NCBI GenBank assembly: GCA_030824295.1
Contig: JAVBYA010000099.1
Coordinates: 1 to 13,007 of the forward strand
Origin: Bacteroidota bacterium
GTDB taxonomy: Bacteria > Bacteroidota > Ignavibacteria > UBA10030 > UBA8401
Length of the DNA: 13,007 bases
Reading direction: 5' to 3'
This document shows, one piece after another, positions 1-5,977 of the stretch. Position numbers and translations under genes: made by a program. Position 1 is the first letter of the stretch. Every line of letters starts with the position of its first letter. The notes under the pieces are model-generated. The model ran no database searches. It was given only the letters and a program-made list of their open reading frames with translations, and was not told where the DNA came from.

Positions 1-1
1 G

Positions 2-478
2 CGCATCACTGCCGCCCCCGTGCGGGAAGCTGCTGCCGCGTCCGAAGTGATATTGCTGGCGGTCCCGGCCTCCTCCGCCCATGCCGTCGCGCGGGAGCTG
101 GGAGATGTTTCAGGAAAGGTGCTGATCGATGCCATGAATGCCGTCTTCCGGAAGCCCGAGCCGTACGCCAGGACGTCCGAAGCCGTCGTTGCGGCGACCG
201 GCAGCGACAATATTGTGAAATGCTTCAATTCCATCGGGGCGGAAAATATGGACGATCCGCACTACGGGGATCTGAACGCCGATATGTTCCTCTGTGGCAA
301 CCATGCAAAGGACAAGCAGACCGTGCGGCAGCTGGCGGAAGAATGCGGTTTTACCGTGTACGACGTGGGCGGACTGGAGAAAGAGCCCCTGCTGGAGAAT
401 CTGGCGGCATTGTGGGGAAGTCTCGCCATGGGAGCCGGGTTAGGTCGGAATATCGCCTTCAAAGTGCTCCGGAGGTGA
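2..478 (+). CDS. NADPH-dependent F420 reductase-like oxidoreductase (5' partial)
   Basis: The frame is open from base 2, so the start and the N-terminal glycine-rich nucleotide-binding loop lie outside the window; a GTG at 20 is internal. What remains resembles the second half of a Rossmann domain of the 'NADP oxidoreductase, coenzyme F420-dependent' family. It has a hydrophobic strand followed by AVPASSAH, then GKVLIDAMNAV, then VKCFNSIGAENM. These are the segments that line the dinucleotide site and the substrate face in this family. It ends with a helix-rich tail typical of the short (about 200-residue) members. The family transfers hydride between NADP and a deazaflavin or another acceptor. 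In bacteria that lack F420 the substrate is unknown, so I do not assign one. A clear terminator follows, separating it from lepA. Family confidence is good; exact reaction is unknown. Confidence 0.8.
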   Translation, partial: RITAAPVREAAAASEVILLAVPASSAHAVARELGDVSGKVLIDAMNAVFRKPEPYARTSEAVVAATGSDNIVKCFNSIGAENMDDPHYGDLNADMFLCGNHAKDKQTVRQLAEECGFTVYDVGGLEKEPLLENLAALWGSLAMGAGLGRNIAFKVLRR

Positions 479-531
479 CGATTCTCTCTTCTTGCACTTC
501 CCTGCTATTATTAGTATTTTGTCTTCAGAAA

Positions 532-564
532 CCCTGCCTGTGTAGTTTTCGGCAGGGATTTTTG
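532..564 (+). terminator. Intrinsic terminator after the oxidoreductase gene
   Basis: A perfect 7-bp GC-rich stem (CCCTGCC at 532-538 with GGCAGGG at 551-557) closes a 12-nt loop and is followed at once by ATTTTTG. This is a classic Rho-independent layout, 53 bases after the stop codon at 476-478. Confidence 0.8.
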
Positions 565-577
565 TTTAAGAAGTATG

Positions 578-653
578 TGAGTAGTTGAGATTATGAGTAG
601 GTGAGATACACCTATCGCCTTTTCTCAGATACTCAACTACTCAACTACTCAAC
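578..653. repeat. Octamer-periodic inverted repeat in the lepA leader
   Basis: The right arm is a tandem run of the 8-mer CTCAACTA (632-639, 640-647, then a partial CTCAAC at 648-653). The left arm carries TGAGTAGTTGAG (578-589). This is perfectly complementary to 632-643 and equally to 640-651, so the hairpin can form in two registers. A second, imperfect pairing nests inside it (594-606 with 623-635). It lies just upstream of the lepA start and would be in its 5' leader if transcription starts before it. It may be a dispersed intergenic repeat rather than a regulator. Confidence 0.6.
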
Positions 654-669
654 GACTTCAATAGCTTTC

Positions 670-2475
670 ATGAAGAATATCCGCAATTTCTGCATTATCG
701 CCCACATTGACCACGGCAAATCCACGCTGGCGGACCGCCTGCTGGAATTCACCGGCCGTATCACCAAACGGGACCTCGTCACCAATCAGGTCCTGGACGA
801 TATGGACCTGGAGCAGGAACGCGGTATCACCATCAAACTGCACGCCATCCAGATGGAATATAAGGCGAAGGACGGCGAGACCTATACCCTGAACCTGATC
901 GATACCCCCGGCCACGTCGATTTCACCTATGAAGTTTCCCGCTCGTTGGCTGCCTGCGAGGGAGCAATTCTGGTCGTGGATGCGTCTCAAGGTGTAGAGG
1001 CGCAGACCATCAGCAATCTCTATCTGGCGATCGATTCCGGACTGGAGATCATCCCGGTGATGAACAAGATCGACCTTCCTTCCGCCTCCACGATGATGGA
1101 GACCGTGCGGGACGAGGTGATCGGATTGATCGGCTGTAAGGACGAGGAGATCATCCGCGCAAGCGCGAAGGCCGGCATCGGCATCGAGGATATCCTGGAA
1201 GCGGTCGTGAAACGTGTGCCGTCTCCGAAAGGGGACCCGTCCAAACCGCTCCGTGCACTCATCTTCGATTCCAAGTTCGATGCGTACCGCGGCGCGGTCG
1301 CCTATGTGCGGGTGGTGGACGGTGTGCTGAAAGAGAAAGAGAAGATCAAGTTCATCAACAACGGCAACAATGCAGAAGTGGAAGAGTGCGGCGTGCTGTA
1401 CATGAACAAGAGCAGAACAAAGGAACTGGCGGCAGGGAACGTCGGCTATGTGATCGCCGGATTGAAGAACGTCCGCGATACGAAAGTCGGGGACACCATC
1501 ACCACGCAGTATCACGGCGCTACGGAAGCACTCTCCGGATACAAGGAAGTGAAGCCGATGGTCTTCAGCGGTCTCTATCCGACCAATGCGGACGATTTCG
1601 CGGAACTGCGCGACTCGCTGGAGAAACTGTCGCTGAACGATTCGTCGCTCATCTACGTGCCGGAATCGTCCGGTGCACTCGGCTTCGGATTCCGCTGCGG
1701 CTTCCTCGGTCTGCTGCACATGGAGATCATCCAGGAACGTCTGGAGCGGGAATTCAATCAGAGTCTCATCACCACCGTGCCGAACGTGGAGTTCCGTGTG
1801 ATCCTGACGAGCGGTGAGATGATCACCGTCGATAACCCGGCGGATATGCCCGATCCTTCCAAGATCGAGCGGGTGGAAGAGCCGTTCATCAAAGCGCAGA
1901 TCATCACGCCGACCGAATATATCGGCAATATCATGAAGCTGGCCACGGACCGCCGCGGCATCTGGAAGAACACCAGTTATCTGGACCCGACGCGTGCTGA
2001 CATCTCGTACGAGTTCCCGCTCTCCGAGATCATCTTCGACTTCTATGATAAATTGAAGTCACTCACGCGCGGTTATGCTTCGCTCGATTACGAATATCTC
2101 GATTACCGCGAGTCGCACCTGGTGAAGCTGGACATCCTGCTCAACGCAGAACCGGTCGACGCTCTTTCGACCATCGTCCATGCGGACAAAGCGTTCGAGA
2201 TGGGAAAGAAACTTTGTACGAAACTCAAGGAGCTCATCCCTCGTCAAATGTTCGAAGTGGCCATCCAGGCGGCCATCGGCGCGAAGATCATCGCCCGCAC
2301 CACCGTCTCCGCCATGCGGAAGAACGTGCTGGCAAAATGCTACGGCGGCGATATCTCCCGGAAGCGCAAACTGCTGGAGAAACAGAAGGAAGGAAAGAAG
2401 CGGATGAAGCAGGTGGGACGTGTCGAACTGCCGCAGGAAGCGTTCCTGGCGGTGCTGCAGATGGGGGATGAGTAA
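670..2475 (+). CDS. lepA: Elongation factor 4 (LepA), ribosome-associated GTPase
   Basis: LepA is a translation-factor GTPase related to EF-G that acts on the 70S ribosome; roles in back-translocation and in 30S maturation have been proposed. The protein is 601 residues, the usual length. GTPase motifs are intact: P-loop AHIDHGKS at about 11-18, RGIT at 51-54, DTPGH at 78-82 and NKID at 132-135. The family-specific C-terminal region is present (KGKR-type basic tail, GGDISRKRKLLEKQKEGKKRMK), ending in LAVLQMGDE. I chose ATG 670 because MKNIRNFCIIAHIDHGKS is the standard N-terminus. An upstream in-frame ATG at 601 would add 23 residues encoded by the repeat element, which is unlikely. No convincing Shine-Dalgarno is visible. 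It heads a co-directional group with two lepB genes and hemW. A lepA-lepB arrangement is common in bacteria. Confidence 0.97.
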   Translation: MKNIRNFCIIAHIDHGKSTLADRLLEFTGRITKRDLVTNQVLDDMDLEQERGITIKLHAIQMEYKAKDGETYTLNLIDTPGHVDFTYEVSRSLAACEGAILVVDASQGVEAQTISNLYLAIDSGLEIIPVMNKIDLPSASTMMETVRDEVIGLIGCKDEEIIRASAKAGIGIEDILEAVVKRVPSPKGDPSKPLRALIFDSKFDAYRGAVAYVRVVDGVLKEKEKIKFINNGNNAEVEECGVLYMNKSRTKELAAGNVGYVIAGLKNVRDTKVGDTITTQYHGATEALSGYKEVKPMVFSGLYPTNADDFAELRDSLEKLSLNDSSLIYVPESSGALGFGFRCGFLGLLHMEIIQERLEREFNQSLITTVPNVEFRVILTSGEMITVDNPADMPDPSKIERVEEPFIKAQIITPTEYIGNIMKLATDRRGIWKNTSYLDPTRADISYEFPLSEIIFDFYDKLKSLTRGYASLDYEYLDYRESHLVKLDILLNAEPVDALSTIVHADKAFEMGKKLCTKLKELIPRQMFEVAIQAAIGAKIIARTTVSAMRKNVLAKCYGGDISRKRKLLEKQKEGKKRMKQVGRVELPQEAFLAVLQMGDE

Positions 2476-2478
2476 CAC

Positions 2479-2541
2479 ATTCCAAATCACAAATTCCAAA
2501 TTACAGATTACAGAGTTCTACAGTTCCACAATTCCACAATT
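2479..2541. repeat. Short-period repeat tract between lepA and lepB1
   Basis: The tract is built of short repeated words. ATTCCAAAT occurs at 2479-2487 and 2493-2501. A 7-nt period TTACAGA runs at 2501-2514. An 8-nt period TTCCACAA runs at 2524-2541. It begins 3 bases after the lepA stop and stops before the lepB1 ribosome-binding site. It has no coding capacity and resembles, in style but not in sequence, the tracts upstream of lepA and hemW. Confidence 0.55.
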
Positions 2542-2606
2542 TATCAGTGTAACGATATAGTGCGATTGTACTGAACAGAGCCGGCACGAACGACCACGAG
2601 AGGATC

Positions 2607-3608
2607 ATGGCGAAGGAAGAAAAAGAACAAAAGGAAGAGATCAAGACACCGCTCACCTGGAAAGAGAACTTCATCGCGCAGGTGAAGGAGTTCGTCATCG
2701 TCTTCGGCGGTTTCATCATCCTCAATAATTTCATCATCGCCTCCTTCCTTGTGCCGACCGGCTCCATGGAGAACGAAGTGCTCACCGGCGACTTCCTGCT
2801 GGTCAACAAGTTCCTCTACGGCGCTTCCACCCCCCGCAATATCATGTTCACCGATGTCCGCCTTCCCTGGACGACCCTTCCCGGGTTCCGCGATGTGGAA
2901 CGCGGCGACGTGATCGTGTTCGAATTCCCCGGCATGCGGGATGAAGTGCGGTCCGAGACCTTCAATTTCTATCTGAAGCGCTGTCTTGCCGTTGCCGGCG
3001 ATACGCTGGAGATCCGCAACCGGGTGGTCTATGTGAACGGACAGATGATCCCGATCCCGAAGAATGTCAGATACGACACCCCGCGCACGCTGCCACCGGG
3101 ACTGCAGGACGACCGCATCTTCCCGCCGACCGCTCCATTCAATGAGGACAATTACGGTCCCATCGTCATACCGAAGAAAGGGATGACCATCCCGCTCACC
3201 GCCGAGAATTTCCGAAGGTGGTCCACGTTCATCGGACGGGAAGGACATTCGGCGGACTGGGCCGGCGCAGCGCTCATCGACGGTAAGCCCGCCGCGGCAT
3301 ACACGGTGGAGCGCGATTACGTCTTCGGCGTCGGAGACCATCGGGACAATTCGCTGGACAGCCGCTACTGGGGATTCATCCCGCGCGAGAATGTGGTCGG
3401 CACGCCGATGATCGTTTATTTCTCCGTGATGCTCACGGACGAGTACCGCGGCCGCCTCGCCATGCAGGGCGAGACGATGCGGATGGAGTGGATCTATACC
3501 ACCTTCTCCGGGCACAACATCCTGCTCGACATCCTGACCAAGATCGTCATCACCGTCTTCAATCCTGAAACGATCCGCTTCGGCCGCATCGGCACCATCA
3601 TCGGCTGA
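2607..3608 (+). CDS. lepB: Signal peptidase I, long paralogue
   Basis: This membrane-bound serine protease (S26 family) cleaves signal peptides from exported proteins at the periplasmic face. A charged cytoplasmic N-terminus (1-27) leads into one membrane segment at about 28-48. Catalytic box B follows, with Ser53 in PTGSMENEV, then GDFLLVNKF. The general base is Lys124 in LKRCLAVAGD. Box E is GDHRDNSLDSRYWG (243-256). At 333 residues it is long. Extra length sits between boxes D and E and after box E, where about 45 residues precede the final RFGRIGTIIG. The position usually held by proline after SM-E is Asn (SMEN). GAGAGGA lies a few bases before ATG 2607. A second signal peptidase gene follows 146 bp later. 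Both share the GPhVhPKKGM segment (h, Val or Ile), so they are diverged duplicates. Its substrate preference is unknown. Confidence 0.93.
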   Translation: MAKEEKEQKEEIKTPLTWKENFIAQVKEFVIVFGGFIILNNFIIASFLVPTGSMENEVLTGDFLLVNKFLYGASTPRNIMFTDVRLPWTTLPGFRDVERGDVIVFEFPGMRDEVRSETFNFYLKRCLAVAGDTLEIRNRVVYVNGQMIPIPKNVRYDTPRTLPPGLQDDRIFPPTAPFNEDNYGPIVIPKKGMTIPLTAENFRRWSTFIGREGHSADWAGAALIDGKPAAAYTVERDYVFGVGDHRDNSLDSRYWGFIPRENVVGTPMIVYFSVMLTDEYRGRLAMQGETMRMEWIYTTFSGHNILLDILTKIVITVFNPETIRFGRIGTIIG

Positions 3609-3658
3609 CGTTGTTCGATATCATCGATTGATAAACATGTTGCCGGCGAATGAGAGGA

Positions 3659-3710
3659 AGTCATCCTGAGCGAGTCCGGCAATTCGTGGTGGACGAGACG
3701 AAGGATGACT
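3659..3710. repeat. REP-like palindrome (GTCATCCTGAG family)
   Basis: A perfect 9-bp inverted repeat, AGTCATCCT (3659-3667) and AGGATGACT (3702-3710), flanks an inner GTCC/GGAC pairing. The core reads TCATCCTGAGCGAG ... GACGAAGGATGAC. This word pair is familiar from dispersed intergenic palindromes in many Bacteroidota/Chlorobi-group genomes (from memory, not searched). It fills much of the gap between the two lepB genes. A second, variant copy lies at 11161-11258. Confidence 0.65.
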
Positions 3711-3754
3711 CGATACACAATTGATCGTGACCAATCTCTTTCGTGTAGGACAAC

Positions 3755-4495
3755 ATGTGGCGTAGAACGAAGGACCTCCTTATAGTACTGTTCGCGACGC
3801 TTCTCTTCGCCGCCGGACTTAAATCCTGCATCGTCGATGCATACAAGATCCCCTCGGCATCGATGGAACCGTCGCTCCTGCCCGGTGATTTCCTGCTGGT
3901 GAACAAATTCATCTACGGTGCCCGCACACCCCGAAAGCTCCTGTACGTCCCGCTTCCTGTCGTGCAGTTCCCTGCACTGCAGTCCGTGCAGCGCGGTCAG
4001 GTGATCGTGTTCGAGTTCCCCGGCGAGCCGGACGAGACCATCATCATCCGCAATCTCTTCATGGTGAAACGCTGCGTCGGACTTCCCGGTGATACGGTCG
4101 CCATTCTCAATGGCTCGGTCATCATCAACGGCGCACGCACCGATTTCTTTCCGATTGCTGCGCAGGAGTTCGGACCGGTCGTCGTCCCGAAGAAAGGGAT
4201 GGTCTATTCCGTGAATGCAGAGACGCTTCCGCATCTGCGCGTCTTCATCCTCCGCGAAGGGAGTACCGTGGAAACCAAGGAAGGGAAGGTCTTCATCGAC
4301 GGCGCGGAATCCTCAACATACACCGTGAAGCGGGACTACTATTTCGTGCTCGGCGACAATATCAATAACAGCGCGGACAGCCGCACCTGGGGCTTCGTCC
4401 CGGAAGAGCATATCGTCGGCAAAGCGATGCTCGTCTACTGGTCCCGCAGCGAAGAAAGCATCCGCTGGGACAGGATCGGTTCCATCATCCATTGA
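3755..4495 (+). CDS. lepB: Signal peptidase I, short paralogue
   Basis: This is the second S26-family signal peptidase in the window, 246 residues long. A short basic N-terminus leads into one membrane segment at about 8-27. Box B has Ser36 in IPSASMEPSLLPGDFLLVNKF, closer to the textbook SxSMxPxL box than its neighbour. The general base is Lys105 in VKRCVGLPGD. Box E is GDNINNSADSRTWG (200-213), followed by VGKAMLVYWS and the terminal RWDRIGSIIH. AGGA lies 4 bases before ATG 3755. It shares layout and several segments with the upstream paralogue but differs in active-site surroundings, which suggests divided or overlapping substrate ranges (inference). The gene sits between lepB1 and hemW on the same strand. 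All catalytic residues are present, so it should be active. Confidence 0.94.
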   Translation: MWRRTKDLLIVLFATLLFAAGLKSCIVDAYKIPSASMEPSLLPGDFLLVNKFIYGARTPRKLLYVPLPVVQFPALQSVQRGQVIVFEFPGEPDETIIIRNLFMVKRCVGLPGDTVAILNGSVIINGARTDFFPIAAQEFGPVVVPKKGMVYSVNAETLPHLRVFILREGSTVETKEGKVFIDGAESSTYTVKRDYYFVLGDNINNSADSRTWGFVPEEHIVGKAMLVYWSRSEESIRWDRIGSIIH

Positions 4496-4503
4496 TTGCC
4501 AAA

Positions 4504-4584
4504 TTCATCATTCATAATTCATAATTCACCTCACTTTTGACATTTAACTTTTCACTTTTTTTTGACTTTCCACTTTTAACTTTT
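4504..4584. repeat. Heptamer-periodic tract filling the lepB2-hemW gap
   Basis: The first part is a 7-nt tandem: TTCATCA, TTCATAA, TTCATAA and TTCACC over 4504-4530. The rest is a looser array of ACTTTT-based words (CACTTTTGACA, TTTAACTTTT, CACTTTT, TGACTTTCC, ACTTTTAACTTTT). The tract occupies almost the entire gap and ends 4 bases before the hemW GTG start, leaving no visible Shine-Dalgarno. It is non-coding and pyrimidine-rich. Confidence 0.6.
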
Positions 4585-4588
4585 CCCC

Positions 4589-5731
4589 GTGCCTTCTCTC
4601 TACCTCCATATCCCCTTCTGCGAACACAAATGTGTGTATTGCGACTTCTATTCCATCGAGAATATGAGCTCCATGGACCGGTTCCTTGCGGCACTGGAGC
4701 GGGAGATCGAGCTCCGTGCGCACCGGCTGCCGGCGGGGGAGAGCATCGAGACGATCTTCTTCGGCGGCGGGACCCCCTCGCTTCTTTCTGCCGCGCAATT
4801 CGACCGTATCTTCTCGCTCATCCATAAGCATTTTCGCGTGACAGCGGATGCGGAGATCACCTGCGAGTCCAATCCCGGCACGGTGGAGCTCGGCAAGCTG
4901 CGCGAGTTCCGTGCGGCGGGATTCAACCGCATCAGCTTTGGCATCCAGTCGTTCCATGATGATGACCTGAAGTTCCTCACACGCATCCATAGTGCGGCGG
5001 AAGCGGAACGCGCGGTCGGTGCGGCGCAGGCGGCGGGCTTCACCAATGTAAGCTGCGATCTGATCTTCGCTCTTCCGGGGCAGACCCCCGAACGCTGGCG
5101 CGAGAACCTCCGCCGTGCCGTCGCGCTGAAGCCGGACCATATCTCCGCCTACGCGCTCATTGTGGAAGAGCAGACGCCGCTCTATACTATGGTGAAGAAC
5201 AAACTGGTCGCGCCGCTGCCCGATGAGGAGGATGCCGAGCTGTACGAGATCACCATCGACACGATGACCGCGCACGGCTACGAACAGTATGAGGTCTCCA
5301 ACTTTGCGCGTCCCGGTTTCCGTTCGCGCCACAATTATAATTATTGGAACCATACGGACTACATCGGACTCGGACCGTCCGCGCACTCCTTCTGCAAGGA
5401 TTCCCCGGTCACCGGCGAGCGGTGGTGGAACGTGCGGAGCATCCAAAGTTACTGCGAGGCGCTGGAGAAAGAGGAGTTCCCGGTGTCGGGGAAGGAATCG
5501 ATCGACCGGGAGAAGTTCTTCACGGAAGAGATCTTCCTCGGACTCCGCAGCACCGGTATTGACTTGAAGAAGCTCTATCCATTATACGGCGAGGATGTCT
5601 TCTCCCATAAGAAAGAGGAGATGGACCGGATGGAACAGCAGGGATTGCTCCGCCGTCAAAACAACATGATCTCGCTGACCTCCACAGGATATGCGGTATG
5701 TGATGAAGTGGCCGGCCGCCTAATATTCTAA
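4589..5731 (+). CDS. hemW: HemW, radical-SAM heme chaperone
   Basis: HemW is a radical-SAM protein that binds heme and is thought to insert it into respiratory enzymes. It is widely misannotated as oxygen-independent coproporphyrinogen III oxidase (HemN). The 380 residues match the shorter HemW class. The iron-sulfur motif is CEHKCVYCDFY, with Cys11, Cys15 and Cys18. The residues after the third Cys are DF, as in HemW, rather than the GC of true HemN. The SAM-binding FFGGGTP is at 57-63, then ISFGIQSF and LPGQT. The HemW-type RSRHNYNYWNHTDYIGLGPSAHSF follows, and a C-terminal winged-helix-like domain ends the protein. The start is GTG at 4589, because MPSLYLHIPFC is the standard N-terminus and no upstream ATG fits. 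No ribosome-binding site is visible, since a repeat tract runs up to the start. It is last in the lepA-lepB-lepB run. Confidence 0.93.
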   Translation: MPSLYLHIPFCEHKCVYCDFYSIENMSSMDRFLAALEREIELRAHRLPAGESIETIFFGGGTPSLLSAAQFDRIFSLIHKHFRVTADAEITCESNPGTVELGKLREFRAAGFNRISFGIQSFHDDDLKFLTRIHSAAEAERAVGAAQAAGFTNVSCDLIFALPGQTPERWRENLRRAVALKPDHISAYALIVEEQTPLYTMVKNKLVAPLPDEEDAELYEITIDTMTAHGYEQYEVSNFARPGFRSRHNYNYWNHTDYIGLGPSAHSFCKDSPVTGERWWNVRSIQSYCEALEKEEFPVSGKESIDREKFFTEEIFLGLRSTGIDLKKLYPLYGEDVFSHKKEEMDRMEQQGLLRRQNNMISLTSTGYAVCDEVAGRLIF

Positions 5732-5769
5732 CAATACAACGGTTAACGGCTAAACTGCGGTGCGACTTG

Positions 5770-5789
5770 CCCGCCGTCTTTGTGGCGGG
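5770..5789 (+). terminator. Possible terminator hairpin after hemW
   Basis: CCCGCC (5770-5775) pairs with GGCGGG (5784-5789) around an 8-nt loop, 38 bases after the hemW stop. The stem is strong but only a weak U-containing stretch (AGTTGTT) follows, so termination here may be partial or Rho-assisted. Confidence 0.45.
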
Positions 5790-5899
5790 AGTTGTTCCCG
5801 GATATGACTTTCGGTGTTTAAATGATATTTATTGATATGAATGATCTCTTCGTTGGATCGCCGCCGTCGTCGCATCGTCAGTTTCAGCCGTTTAACCAT

Positions 5900-5936
5900 G
5901 ATTTTCTTTTGAAAATCGGCACTTTCAAAGTATATT
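5900..5936 (+). promoter_or_regulatory. Candidate promoter with overlapping palindrome, DUF2723 gene
   Basis: TTGAAA (5909-5914) and TATATT (5931-5936) are spaced by 16 bp and match a sigma-70-type promoter, placing the start of transcription about 35 bases before the ATG. The -35 hexamer lies inside a perfect palindrome, GATTTTC-TTTT-GAAAATC (5900-5917), which could be an operator. This is pattern matching only; the promoter consensus of the host is uncertain. Confidence 0.4.
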
Positions 5937-5977
5937 TATCCACTGTTGTCGTTCGTTTTCCCACTTGAGAGGTTGTA

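Noticed and set aside
601..669. N-terminal extension of LepA from ATG 601
   Set aside because: The extra 23 residues are encoded by the octamer repeat, and known LepA proteins begin at the MKNIRN-type start.
658..1719. Long open frame on the minus strand (353 codons) inside lepA
   Set aside because: It is antisense to a fully intact lepA, is His/Arg/Asp-rich and shows no domain logic; it is a by-product of codon bias in the real gene.
2544..3515. 323-codon minus-strand open frame across lepB1
   Set aside because: It overlaps lepB1 almost completely, and its composition (many His, Arg, Asp) is that of a complementary-strand shadow.
4504..4584. CRISPR-like array before hemW
   Set aside because: Units are only 7-10 nt with no spacers; there are no 25-40-nt repeats and no cas genes in the window.
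4589..5731. Annotation as oxygen-independent coproporphyrinogen III oxidase (HemN)
   Set aside because: The protein is shorter than HemN and has CxxxCxxCDF rather than the HemN CxxxCxxCxC arrangement, so HemW is the better call.
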